The notes under the pieces are model-generated. The model had not been told where the DNA came from and ran no database searches. It saw only the letters and a program-made list of their open reading frames with translations. DNA of 64,000 nt, taken from Kalmusia sp. IMI 367209 (lineage: Eukaryota; Ascomycota; Dothideomycetes; Pleosporales; Didymosphaeriaceae). Every line of letters begins with the position of its first letter. The stretch's first letter is position 1. Made by a program: the position numbers and the translations under genes. Positions 22,619 to 33,867 of the stretch are shown piece after piece. The DNA is taken from positions 2,914,001 through 2,978,000 of the forward strand of contig JAPEUQ010000002.1 in assembly GCA_027946365.1 (NCBI GenBank). The letters are read 5' to 3'.

Positions 22619-24145
22619 CTATCGCCTCCGACCAAAACGCCCTTTACCGCCATTTCCTCCCTTGCTCTTTATCTTGAGCCTCCGAAAATTTGCGTGTGCT
22701 GATGCCTTTATCTTACGTGCAGTAGCCTTCACCGGTCCTTCCTTGTCCTGTTTGCTATCTTTCGATTGTAACGTTGAGGCGGCCTCAAGTTTGGGTTTCT
22801 GCATCTTCCGCTTTTTTGTGCTGTGAGACGCGTCACTTGCGTAGTCTGATCCATCGTCGTCTGAGAGTTCGGGGTCGCTTAAACGATTAAGTGTATCTAT
22901 TTGGGTTTCGCCGATCCTATCGTCATCGTCTGCATCGTCTTGTGGTTGCTCAGATTGAGGCTTTGGTCTTGAGAAATTAGGACGCACTGCATGGTCGTTA
23001 GCAATAGCAATACAAGATCATAGGAAGATCGTACTTATGACACGTTTTGTTTGCCTCTTCAGACCCTTCTTCTTCCAGAGTTTCTTAGGCTTTCCATCAG
23101 GACCTAGCACGTTCTCTGCTTCAATTTCCTCCTCATCTCCACTCTCCGGATCACGATCAGGGCCCAAAGGCATCGCAACCTGACTATCTTCAACAATAAT
23201 GTCAGGCACCTTGATCTTCTTCGGTGCTGGCAGGCCTTCGGCCTCCATCTCAAGCTCGCGCATGATATCCGCCTCCTCATCTAACCGGTCCTCCTCCTCT
23301 TGCCTCATCGACTGGATCCGTGCACTCAGACTCCTTCCTAGGCCCCTCCGCTTCCAGGGTGCAGGACGGGGCGTAGATTCGTCGTTTTCATCAATCTTCA
23401 TGAGAAAATTGTCTCTTCGTAGGAATGCAGGGGTAGAAAAGCCCTTGAAAGCAGAAATCGGAGTCCCCTGATCTCCGATCTTCCTTTTATTTGGTGTCAC
23501 GAACGAATCCAATAAGAATCTCTTACCAGTCGATAATGGCGTTTTCTCTCCTCGCACTCTTGACTCTAACGAGATCTCGCTCTCTGCCTTTCCTGCATTC
23601 TTGCTCGGAGTTTGAAGAACGTTTAGCTCTACGTCTGCTAACGCACTTCTCCCCTTACTAGGTGTCTCTGCGGGGAGAAGATCGAATAGCCCTAGGACGA
23701 TACCGTCACGTTGTGGGGTGGGTCCGATGAACATAGGTCCTTGCGGGGAAAGGAATTGATTTGGCGAAGGCAACACCTCTGGAGCAACCCCACTGTCCTC
23801 ACGCTTCCTCTTCATAGGTGTAGACGCGTATGGTTTAGATGCTTTCGGCGTTCGGTCAACGTTGCGAAGTTCACGGCGACTTGAACCATTCCTCGAAGGC
23901 GTGCTGGGAGCGGCTTTGCCAGAGAGAATGTCTCGTAACTTGTTATACTCTTTGTGCTTTTGTACTGCCATACGTCAGTGTTGTGAAGAGCCGAGCGCTC
24001 GTGTGTGCATACAGATTGCCGCGTCGGCCTTGATGTCGTCACGTCCCGCTTTGCGTCCGCCGTTTGCAGCAGCAAAAATTTTTTCCCAAACTTTAAGGTC
24101 GAGTCGAAGCGCATTGCAGCGTTGCTCAAGCTCAATGTTAGCCAT
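22619..24145 (-). CDS. sld2: DNA replication initiation factor Sld2/Drc1
   Basis: Exons 24013-24145, 23035-23964 and 22619-22986 give 476 aa; introns of 48 nt (GTATGC...GGCAG) and 48 nt (GTACGA...ATGCAG). The first exon holds the Sld2 N-terminal helix (LEQRCNALRLDLKVWEKIF) and continues into LQKHKEYNKLRDILSG. The family motif GPTPQRDGIVLGLFDLLP is present, followed by PAETPSKG. At least ten Ser/Thr-Pro sites (TPSRN, TPMKRKR, TPSKN, TPNKRK, STPAF, STPRP) fit control by S-phase CDK, which lets Sld2 bind Dpb11 and carry GINS and pol epsilon to origins. The C-terminus has WKKKGLKRQTKRVIMRP, typical of Sld2, then a basic end. It is the RecQ4 N-terminus counterpart. Dpb2, another partner in this complex, is also in this window, but far off. 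Confidence 0.93.
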
Positions 24146-24457
24146 ATCGATGTGTTCCGGTGTGGAAGTGTGTGGGACGGAAGGCGAGGCTTGTCAAATT
24201 GAAGATTCGCGGGAACGCGCCGGAAACGCGAACCACGCTTGCACGTCACGAACGCACGAGCCATTCAGGGATTAGCTGCCTTACCATATCAGCCACACTT
24301 GGAACTCTAAAGAATTCATGATATACATCAGATTCAACCTGCATTTCCAGAACCTGCACAAGCATGGGACATATATTACAGGTACTATTCACAAACTCCC
24401 GCTGGAGCTCGACTTCCTGCGCTGATGCTAACCAAGAACCCAAACGAAGAAAGAAAT
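24146..24457. other. Intergenic between SLD2 and LPD1
   Basis: About 0.3 kb with the SLD2 promoter and the 3' UTR of LPD1. No element recognised. Confidence 0.4.
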
Positions 24458-26243
24458 CTAGTAATGAACAGCCTTGTCGTAAGTTGCCATAGCAGCCTCC
24501 TTGAACGCTTCTGAGAGCGTCGGGTGGGCATGTGATGTTCGTGCGACATCTGGGAGGGCAATTAGTATTAAGCCAGTCTTGCTTGACGCCACAATTGAAC
24601 TTACCCTCTGAGCTAGCACCGTACTCCAGCGCAAGCACACCCTCGGCAATCATTTCACCAGCGTTGGGGCCGATGATGTGGATACCCAATATCCGGTCAG
24701 TCTCAGCGTCAGAGATGAACTTCACAAAACCCTCAGTATCTAAGTTGGTCTTCGCTCTTGAGTTTGCGGAGAAGGGGAACTGTCCGACCCTGTATTTCAC
24801 GTTCGCAGCCTTGAGCTCTTGCTCATTTTGGCCGACCCACGCGACCTCAGGGTGAGTGTACATAACAGAGGGAATAGCACCGTAGTTGACGTGACCGTAA
24901 CCCTTGCTAATGTACTCTACCACGGCGACAGACTCCTCTTCGGCCTTGTGGGCCAGCATAGGACCGAAGGTGACGTCTCCGATGGCGCGGATGTGAGGGA
25001 TCTTGGTTCGGTACTCTTGGTCAATAATTACACGGCCACGCTCGTCAGCCTCGAGGCCGATGTTCTCAAGACCGAGACCGCTAGTGTATGGGCGGCGACC
25101 GATGGCAACAAGGACGACGTCGGCGTCAAGCTATAGAAAGTAAGCAGGTAGTCAAGGGACTATGAGAGTGGATACTTGCAGTCTCCTCCTTGCCACCCTT
25201 AGCTGCCTCGACGTTGATCTTTACACCCTCACCCTCGGCATCACCTGCAGTGACCTTGGTGTTAAGCTTGAACTTCATGCCCTGTTTCTGGAGTAGCTTC
25301 TGTGCCTGTTTGGCAACATCGTTATCCATGCCCGGGCCACCAATTTGACCCAAGAACTCAACAACGGTAACTTCAGCACCGAGACGAGACCATACGGAAC
25401 CCTATTTACGATTAGTTGAGTGATCGTGTGCTTCTTCAAAGTAGTTTCCTACCATTTCGAGACCAATGATACCGCCTCCGATGACAACCATCTTCTTAGG
25501 GACTTCCTGAAGCGCAATGGCGCCTGTGCTCGTTATGACCTTCTTCTCATCGATAGTCAAGCCGGGGAAAGGCGTGGCCTCTGAACCAGTCGCGATCAAA
25601 ATGTTCTTGCCACGAACGGTCGTCTCGCCACCCTCAGACAAGTTGACCGCGACGGTGTGCTCGTCCTGGAATGCACCAGTGCCCTTGATGTACTCAACAT
25701 TGTTCTTCTTGAAGAGGAACTCGATGCCCTTTGTCAAACCTGAGACCGACGTCTCCTTTGCCTTCATCATTGCCGGGAGGTTGAGCTTGACATCGCCGAC
25801 CTCAATACCGCGGTTTTTCGTGTCGTGCAGGATCTGATGGTAGAGGTGCGAATTATTAAGGAGGGACTTCGAGGGAATGCAGCCGACATTCAAGCAAGTT
25901 CCACCAAGGGTACCGCGCTTCTCGATACATGCGACCTACTAGCTGTTAAATAAAGTGACCAGTACATCTCATCATGTTTGCGCACCTTCATGCCGGACTG
26001 GCCAGCTTTGATTGCCGCAACATATCCCGCAACGCCGCCGCCGATGATGACGAGGTCCTTCTCCTCTATCTCCAATTAGCACACAACCATCGGGATAGCT
26101 CAAGAATATGGCAACTGACCAGCTTCCGATGCGTATCCTCGCCTTAACCGGTTCTGAAAGTAGATGTTTGGGGCGCAGAAGGTGCTCTTGGAGACCGGGC
26201 GCACTGCTCTTGGCAGAGCGCGAGGAACGACCGAGCGGAACAT
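24458..26243 (-). CDS. lpd1: Dihydrolipoamide dehydrogenase (E3), mitochondrial
   Basis: Six exons: 26120-26243, 25986-26065, 25453-25935, 25180-25401, 24605-25130 and 24458-24549; 1527 nt, 508 aa. The Arg-rich N-terminus ([14 protein letters not shown] ... YASEA) is a mitochondrial presequence. The FAD site is [15 protein letters not shown]; the redox disulfide is in [14 protein letters not shown]. The NAD site is [13 protein letters not shown], the second FAD contact is [16 protein letters not shown], and the catalytic His-Glu pair is in HAHPTLSE. It reoxidises the lipoyl groups of pyruvate, 2-oxoglutarate and branched-chain dehydrogenases and of glycine cleavage, reducing NAD. Four introns are ordinary (donors GTCAGT, GTGCGC, GTAGGA, GTAAGT). 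The fourth (25131-25179) must use a GC donor (GCAAGT): the nearby GT would bring a stop. Confidence 0.96.
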
Positions 26244-26576
26244 GTTGGCGAAGGAAGGTGTGAGGCCCAGGAATCGGAAAAGCCGGTCGTAGCACGGCTG
26301 CAGGAGGCGGGGGGTCAATGGGCGGGAGTGGGTGGAGATGGTGTTGTTGAGCTTCGCAGATGACAAGCACTACTTTTCTCGCGGACCCCGGCCGGGAACA
26401 CACTCACTGAGCTCTGCGGCTAGGGACGGTGTGGCGCTAATTGGTCAGCCACTCGCCGCAACCTTCGCAGCCCGAGGTCCCACCCATCTTCACGAAGATT
26501 GATCGGAGGCAAAATACATGTAACTACTGATTATTGATCTATTATCTACGTCTCGAAAGCACCAGAATTTCCACGG
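26244..26576. other. Intergenic between LPD1 and the Lds-like gene
   Basis: LPD1 promoter and 3' UTR of the next gene; no element recognised beyond a short stretch free of long frames. Confidence 0.4.
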
Positions 26577-27529
26577 CTATACGTTGTCATCTGGCGATTG
26601 ATCGCTGTACTCTGGGACTTGGATTGCATGCGCCTCTTGCTCTCGCCGCCTGGTTTCCAAGTCAGCGGCCCATAGAGCAGAGCTCGCAGCTGCGGTCAAT
26701 AAGAAGAACATGCTCAGACCTGGAACAAGTTGCAGGAAGAGGTATACTGTGCCGTACCTGTAACAGAAGTTAGCTTTGTTGGATCAGTCGTCAGCAATGT
26801 TCAACTCACCAAGTGTACTGCCATCTTCTTCGTTTGACGAACGCGTTCCGTTCCTTCTTGTTGTACTCGAGCAGTTTGAAATATCTCCAATGTTGCAGTG
26901 GGCCAGCACGATATCCCGTAAGCAACAGAAACACCGGCACACCAAAATACGGTATAAAGTTCAGTGGTAGCAAGATTACAAACTCTACAATCTGTCGCAA
27001 TGAAAATGGACCGTACACGGAGGCCTTAGTAGGTTTGCCCAATCGCCGCACAGGGTCATTTAGAGAATCTTCAGAAACTGGGCGAAATTGACGGACCATA
27101 TCATCATAGCCTTTGTGGACGAGGACCGCATCGAAGATATCCACTTGGGACTCATCTACTAGAAACGCCTCGAAGAGTATCGCTGTCACTGCTGCTGCCT
27201 CTCCTAGTGTCAAGAACGTCCCATTTACCCATGCGCTGCCTTTCTGTTGGAAGAGGGCGAAAAATGCCACTTGCGGTAGGTATGCCCAGAAGAAGAGATT
27301 GAGGAGGACGAACGCGCTTAGAAGGAATGCCGGTAGGAGACGGGTTCGAGCGAGAGGGTAGAGAAATGGGTGGCCGATGAAGTAGATTATACCCTGCTGC
27401 CTGTTAGAGAACTGGCCGAGATGTTTGCTGAAGACAGCCTACTTTGATCGGATATGAGCCTGCTAGTACGTTCTCCCAAGTCGGACGTATGAACACCCGT
27501 TTGACATTCGCAACTGGACCCTGCGACAT
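26577..27529 (-). CDS. Multi-pass membrane protein, Lds1/Lds2/Rrt8 (EI24-like) family
   Basis: Exons 27443-27529, 26810-27393 and 26577-26757 give 283 aa. Introns of 49 nt (GTAGGC...GCAGCAG) and 52 nt (GTGAGT...TTACAG). Several hydrophobic helices are visible: FLLSAFVLLNLFFWAYL, GEAAAVTAILFEAFL, IVEFVILLPLNFIPYFGVPVF, and in the last exon TVYLFLQLVPGLSMFFLLTA. Segments ending in HPFLYPLAR and LLTGYRAGPLQHWRYF match the fungal family of outer-spore-wall / lipid-droplet proteins, where yeast Lds1, Lds2 and Rrt8 act in dityrosine layer assembly. Here a general role in lipid-droplet or ER membrane is a safer guess. The first acceptor is a tandem CAG-CAG, which could add one Gln. It is divergent with the lyase gene, 278 bp apart. 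Confidence 0.78.
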
Positions 27530-27807
27530 GTTGAAGCGTATCTGTATGGAGTTGTGGTAGCTGCAGTGATCGGAATAGTAGGCCTCGAAGATGACGACAT
27601 TAGCGTCGAAGCTTGGGCCACCTTAAATGTAGGGCTAGTGCTACTCCGCCGCTCAATTCCGACGGAGAAATGAATGATACTGTCGAAAATGCTCAATGCG
27701 ATGGTAGTCTCGGAATCAGTTGATGCAGAAGAAAAGAGCTGAAATTGCTTTGACGATATAACAATCACAGAGCCATTTCTGCGCGCTAACGTCCTCCTTC
27801 AGCCACC
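27530..27807. promoter_or_regulatory. Shared divergent promoter, Lds-like gene and lyase gene
   Basis: A 278-bp gap between two divergent start codons. It must carry both core promoters; I see no clear TATA box or operator. Confidence 0.35.
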
Positions 27808-28945
27808 ATGTTCATCAATTCCTCTGCAGCCTCGTGGAAATATAGAGGACCTACTGTGAACCCAGAAGTTGCTCCTTTTCACCGAAGTCTCCCAGACTAC
27901 AATGTTACTAGGTTGCACTCCCTACCAGGGCTTGCAAAAGAGCTTGGAATTGGTCACGTCCTACTTAAAGATGAATCTGATCGCTTCGGCTTGCCGGCTT
28001 TCAAGATACTTGGCGCTTCATGGGCGACCTACAAGGCTGTAGCAGCAGAATGTAACTTTCTACTTACCTCGTCAGTCGAAGAGCTAGGAATGGTTGCGAG
28101 AAAAGCAGGTATCCGCATTATAACATGCACTGCAGGCAACTGGGGAAGAGCCGTTTCAAGGATGGGAAAGTACCTGCAGATACCTGTGACAGTCTTTGTA
28201 CCTAGAGCTATGGATAAAGCTACGCAAGATAAGATTTCGAGCGAGGGCGCAAAAGTAGTAGTTGTTGATGGAGACTATGATCAGGCTGTTATGGTTGCAC
28301 GTCAGGAGGCTGAGGCTCCAGATAGCATTCTCATGATGGACACTTCATGGAAAGGTTATGAAGAGATTCCACAAGTATGCTCCATTTTCCACTTCGTGAG
28401 CTCTGACTTTATACTGATTCTGTAAGTGGGTTGTCGAAGGCTACTCCACCATGCTCACTGAGACGGACCAACAACTGCAAGATCGTGGTGTAGGTCCAGT
28501 AACACATGCTATTGCCTCCGTCGGTGTCGGTTCTTGGGCTCAGGCTGTAACGATGCACTACAAATCTATATCACCGCCCGCATCCGTCATCGCAGTTGAG
28601 CCAGAGACGGCGGCGTGTTTGAAAGTTAGTTTAGAAGCCGGAAAGATGACATCTATCACCACCGGTCAGAGCATCATGAATGGGATGAATTGCGGTACAG
28701 TTTCGTACACGGCGTGGGAGGTGCTACGGACCGGTGTCGATGCGAGCGTCGAGGTAACGGATCTAGAGTCGCACCGCGACTTGCAGTATCTCCATAGCCA
28801 GAACATTAAGAACGGTCCTTGTGGAGCCGCACCACTGAGCGCGCTTAGGAAGCTGGTCAAAGAGAAGAAGCTAGGACTATGCAAAGACTCGGTTGTGGTC
28901 TTATTCAGCACAGAGGGAGCTCGCGACTACATCACCCCAAATTAA
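27808..28945 (+). CDS. PLP-dependent diaminopropionate ammonia-lyase-like enzyme
   Basis: Exons 27808-28374 and 28427-28945; the 52-nt intron has donor GTATGC, branch ACTGAT and acceptor GTAAG; product 361 aa. The start context CCACCATGTTC is good. This is a fold-type II PLP enzyme: the lysine that would carry PLP is in FGLPAFKILGASWATYK, the phosphate-cradle-type loop is TAGNWGRAVSRMGKYL, and SVGVGSWAQAVTMHY and NGMNCGTVSYTAWEVL follow the order seen in diaminopropionate ammonia-lyases, which split 2,3-diaminopropionate (and often Ser/Thr-like amino acids) to pyruvate and ammonia. Bacterial versions are about 400 aa, so this is a little short at the N-terminus. A threonine/serine dehydratase-like specificity is the alternative. 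No pathway neighbours. Confidence 0.82.
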
Positions 28946-30549
28946 GATTTAAGCTCAGAAGCTATACATACCAATTCTCGAATCGTTTCTCTTTGAATTG
29001 GAATTGTCGTTAAAACGCAGCCTGGTAAACATGTTACATGATATCTTTCTTTGACAGTTCCGCATACGACTCAATACTGAGCGGACACATTCGCTGTAAT
29101 ATAATTGCAATTTAAGGTAAGCTAAATCTAAGAACATGTCGTAAATACTGGCTGTGAGAGCTAACTGCGTATTGCGGCATTTTAGGAGTCAAAGGTAGTA
29201 CTTCATTAGAATATCTTCGCAGCCATAGCCAGGATAGACTTATTTTTTTCGCGATTGTGCTGTGGTATTGGATAGGCACGGAGAAACCTCTAGCACGTTC
29301 AAAGAGAACAAGACGAATACAAATATTGAGTCACAATATAACGAACGAAGGGAATCCTATAGGAGATTAGAGCAAGGTGGTGTAAAGAGTCAGGGACCGA
29401 AAACGAAAAGGATCAAGTCTATCTAGGGGGTTTGACGTAGGTTGGGTGAAGGGAGTGAAAAAAAGGAATCATTGCGAGCTTACGTGACAGGATGAGCGAC
29501 TGCAAATAATTCGTTCGTAGTATCTTCGCACATTGATCCCTTGTTATACATGTACTTTGAGACCATACTTCAGTGATTTACTAGTCAGACTCACCCGTTT
29601 CCTGAGTGTCCTCAAACTCTGATACGAATATATGGATCGTTTTTTCAAATTTAGCTGCTTTATACCACTTTCCAGCTACTTGAAATAGACTATACACCCA
29701 ACCTACACCAATGAACTTCATCCTAACCCAACATGGGCTTAGAAAATTTGTTCCATGCCATTATTAGCAGTGTAGGTTAGTTACTATTGTTCATTCTACT
29801 TCATCTGGAGACCTGTTTCTCCACTGTGGAAAGCACTGCGATGCCGGAAGGAGAGAAAACATGCAAATGATGAGGAAATGATTGGTGTATGGATGAAGGT
29901 TGGCCGACGAAGGCAGAGGAAAAGGGCTTAGCACAGACAGATTTATAGAGGCTGAAACAGGGAGAAATTTAGGGGATGATGAGAGCAGGCGAATGCGATT
30001 AAATTGCCTCACGTAAAGCATATATAGGTGCTTCATAATTGAATGCACTCTTCACGGATCAGCATTTCTCGGTTTAAGAACCTTCCCCAACGGAAGTAAC
30101 AGTGTGCGAAACTCAAGATACAGTGCTAGGGTTTTTTACATCTATAAAATCTGCGACTGAAAGTATCTCCTGTCATGACAGTGAATGATGACCTGCAGGT
30201 GTAATCAACGCAAACTGCTCCACGCTTCGACCGAATGCTACACAGTGCAAGCTGGTAGTCAGAGCTCTGAGTCGGGCTTTCCAAAACATTAGGTGGAGGA
30301 TGCATTTTAAATAAACTCAACACATTTGCACTTCCTTGGTTCATTAAGATAAGATGTCATCATATTCTGGCAGACCTCATTGGCAATCCTTAAGAGAATA
30401 TGGTTGTAAAGCCCATCTTCTGTTGGATGCGAGGGGCCGTTCAATTGTAGCCTAGCGCCCACGTGCCAGCGCGTCGTGGCGGAAAACAAGTAACCTCTGA
30501 CGCGTCAACGCCACCATCACTTTGTATCTCTACACTTTCATCCGGACAA
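28946..30549. other. Long intergenic region, promoter of RAD54
   Basis: About 1.6 kb without a supported gene; relatively AT-rich with T-tracts and TATA-like steps (GCATATATAGG near 30018). The last 70 bases, up to the RAD54 exon 1, hold its leader. No repeat, RNA gene or mobile element recognised. Confidence 0.4.
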
Positions 30550-33034
30550 ATGTAAGGCTGAACCATCTACTGGCCGTGCGAGTGATATATTGACACACAT
30601 AAGGCACCGACCTAAGTCGCTCGCTGTCGGCGAACAAGGCACACCTTCCGCAAAACCGACCAGGTTGCACGGCACGCCCGCGTCAGCCGACCGCCTACAC
30701 AAACCTTTCAGGTGCCCCGGCTCCGCTACGTCGACACGCATTTCAGAGAAGCCTGCGCGCAAGAGACGGAAGGTTAACTATGCCGGCGCGGACGGCGAGA
30801 ACGAAGAAGGCGACAAACCATATTCCAACGATGAGCGGTTGGCGCTTGCCACCCGGGATGTTAATAGATTTCCGGTGTTCAAGCCTAAAGACAAGGATGC
30901 AGCTTTTAAGGCGAAATTTATAGTTCCGCTGAAGAATAAAGACGTTGGAGGCTATAACGCATTTCGTCCAGCACCGTTGCTGGGTATGCGACTGGGCAGG
31001 GTGTTCGTAGCGCGACCGCTGCATGACCCTAGCGGCGAGTTCGCTATTGTGCTATACGATCCCACGGTTGACGACAAACCGATACCAAAGGAAGAGGCAG
31101 AACCCAAACTAAGCCAAGAGGACAAGAAGACTTTGGACGAGCCATTAGTGCACAAGAGTTTGGCCGACATTTTAGGGTTAAAGAAGAAGGTAGATAATGA
31201 AAGACCAAGAGTGCCGGTTGTCATCGACCCGCGACTCGCAAAGGTCCTCCGGCCGCATCAAGTCGAAGGTGTAAAGTTCTTGTATCGCGCTACAACCGGC
31301 ATGATCGACTCGAAAGCCAATGGTTGCATCATGGCGGACGAGATGGGTCTCGGCAAGACACTGCAGTGCATCACCCTGATGTGGACATTGTTAAAGCAGT
31401 CACCAGATGCTGGAAAATCTACCATTCAGAAATGTGTAATAGCTTGTCCTTCAAGTCTGGTACGAAACTGGGCGAATGAGCTTGTCAAATGGCTGGGTCC
31501 TGACGCCATTACCCCATTTGCAATTGACGGCAAAGCATCAAAGGAAGAGCTTATCCAACAAATAAAACAGTGGTGCATCGCCTCAGGTCGTTCCGTCGTT
31601 AGACCGGTCCTGATCGTCTCCTACGAAACACTACGACTCAATGTTGGGGAGCTGGCGCAAACGCCCATCGGTCTCCTACTTTGCGATGAAGGTCACCGTT
31701 TGAAAAATGGCGAGAGTCAAACCTTTACGGCACTGAATGGGCTGAACGTTCAGAGACGTGTGATTCTCTCTGGCACACCTATTCAAAACGACCTATCAGA
31801 GTATTTTGCTCTGCTGAACTTCGCCAATCCGAATTACCTTGGTACCAGGAACGAGTTTCGCAAACAGTTTGAAAATCCTATCTTGCGAGGCCGTGATGCC
31901 GATGCTACAGATGACGATCGCAAGAAGGGTGATGAGCGCCTCGCCGAACTGCTCAACCTGGTGAACAAGTTTATCATTCGTCGGACTAACGACATACTAT
32001 CGAAATACTTACCAGTCAAGTACGAACACGTTGTCTTTTGTAACCTCGCACCTTTCCAAAAAGACCTTTACAATCACTTTATTCAATCTCCGGATATCAA
32101 ATCTCTCCTTCGAGGCAAAGGCTCGCAGCCTCTTAAGGCAATTGGCATGCTCAAGAAGCTATGTAACCATCCCGATCTACTCGATCTACCGACTGATCTT
32201 ACGGGCTGCGAAGAATTCCTCCCAGAAGATTTCGTACCAAAAGATGCAAGAGGTAGGGACCGGGAAGTGAAGGTTTGGTATTCCGGCAAAATGCTTGTCT
32301 TAGACCGCATGCTCGCTTCCATCCGGGCAAACACCAACGACAAGATCGTTCTCATCTCGAACTACACCCAAACGCTCGACGTCTTCGCAGCGCTCTGTCG
32401 TTCTCGTGGCTACGGCTGTCTTCGCCTCGACGGTACAATGAACGTTTCTAAGCGACAAAAGCTCGTCGACAAATTCAACGATCCCGAAGGTCCCGAATTC
32501 GTCTTCCTGCTATCCTCAAAAGCGGGAGGCTGCGGTCTGAACTTGATCGGAGCTAATAGACTAGTACTTTTCGACCCTGATTGGAACCCGGCCGCTGACC
32601 AGCAAGCTCTGGCCCGTGTATGGCGTGATGGTCAAAAGAAGGACTGCTTTGTCTATCGCTTCATTGCAACGGGCACCATCGAAGAGAAGATCTTCCAGCG
32701 CCAGTCGCATAAGCAGTCGTTATCGTCTTGTGTCGTGGATGCCTCGGAGGATGTCGAGCGCCACTTCTCACTCGACTCGCTACGCGAACTCTTCCAGTAC
32801 AGAGATAATACGACAAGCGACACACATGATACGTTCAAGTGCAAGCGGTGTAGGAAAGAAGATGGAAGGCAGGTGATGAAGGCGCCAGCTATGCTGTACG
32901 GGGACACAAGCACGTGGAATCACATGATCAATGATGGGGAGACGGGGCCTTTGGGTAAGATACAGGATTTGTTGCTCCGGAATGAGTCGGCAGAAAAGGA
33001 AGTGAGCGCTGTGTTTCAATATATCAGCCATTGA
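30550..33034 (+). CDS. rad54: Recombination repair translocase Rad54
   Basis: I read exon 1 as the two bases AT at 30550-30551 and exon 2 as 30604-33034, with a 52-nt intron (GTAAGG ... ATTGAC ... CATAAG). Splicing creates ATG-CAC-CGA-CCT (MHRPKSLAV) in frame with the whole coding region: 810 aa. No usable ATG exists in the long frame before residue 130. Motifs: KPFRCPG and KPARKRRKVNY (basic, Rad51-binding-type N-terminus), Walker A DEMGLGKT, DEGH box LLLCDEGHRLKN, SGTPIQND, and helicase C-terminal LLSSKAGGCGLNLIGANR and ALARVWRDGQK. Rad54 is a Swi2/Snf2 DNA translocase that works with Rad51 in homologous recombination. The last part (FKCKRCRKEDGRQ) is the usual Rad54 end. Family certain; the split start is inferred from splice signals. 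Confidence 0.95.
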
Positions 33035-33867
33035 GTAATGGTGCTGGGAGGACCCGAAGAATGGAAAATTCTTGGCACTTGATGTGCTAGATTGGGCATT
33101 GGCACAGCGTCTTGCGCCCGCTTAGCGACCAGTGCTTTGGAAAATTTGCTGTTTGTGATGAGGTGAAAGCCAAGGTGTGCTCCGATGCATGGGCGAGTGC
33201 GGAGCCCCATTCCGCTCAGGGATTATCCTCGTGTGTGGAGTAGCGTAGCATTGTGAGCGATTTAGTTGTATAGTCACGGCAACAAACAAAGTTTGATCAT
33301 ACAGACATGATAGTGACCTCAACCACCATGGTGGGATCATGTATGCAATGTTTGCTATGACTTGTCTGTTTACATTGACAGACTGCCAGGTGGCTACAAA
33401 TACGCTATTGTCTTGAACCCCTGACCATAATGCACATAGTACGTCTCGTAAGATCCGTAAGAAGGGAAAGAATCCCGATTCCCGGGTTCAATAAGTTTCA
33501 ACGTGCACACTTATTGCACCAATGCAGATCGACACCCTGGCACCTCACATGGAAAATAACTCCGAACATCGGGAGAGCAAAAAAGGGGTGGTAAACACCT
33601 TGACTATATTATACACATTAAGACATAGGAAAATCCCTACAGCGTACGCTAGGCCGTTACGCGTCGAATACAGATGCATGAAACAACTCCGCAACCCCTG
33701 TCCGTCCTGGATCCCATTGCACACCCGTGCTCGCTTGCTGCCGCGCGGCTTTCCTCCATTTGTGTCTATTGCAGAGGTAGACGCGTATTCACATATTTCG
33801 CACATCATATTGTGAAGCAACTCCGGACTCCGGATGACAACAAGAAGTAGTTTAGCGAACGCGGTGC
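33035..33867. other. Convergent 3' intergenic region, RAD54 and laccase
   Basis: About 0.8 kb between two converging stop codons. Frames found here on either strand carry no domain. No repeat seen. Confidence 0.4.
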
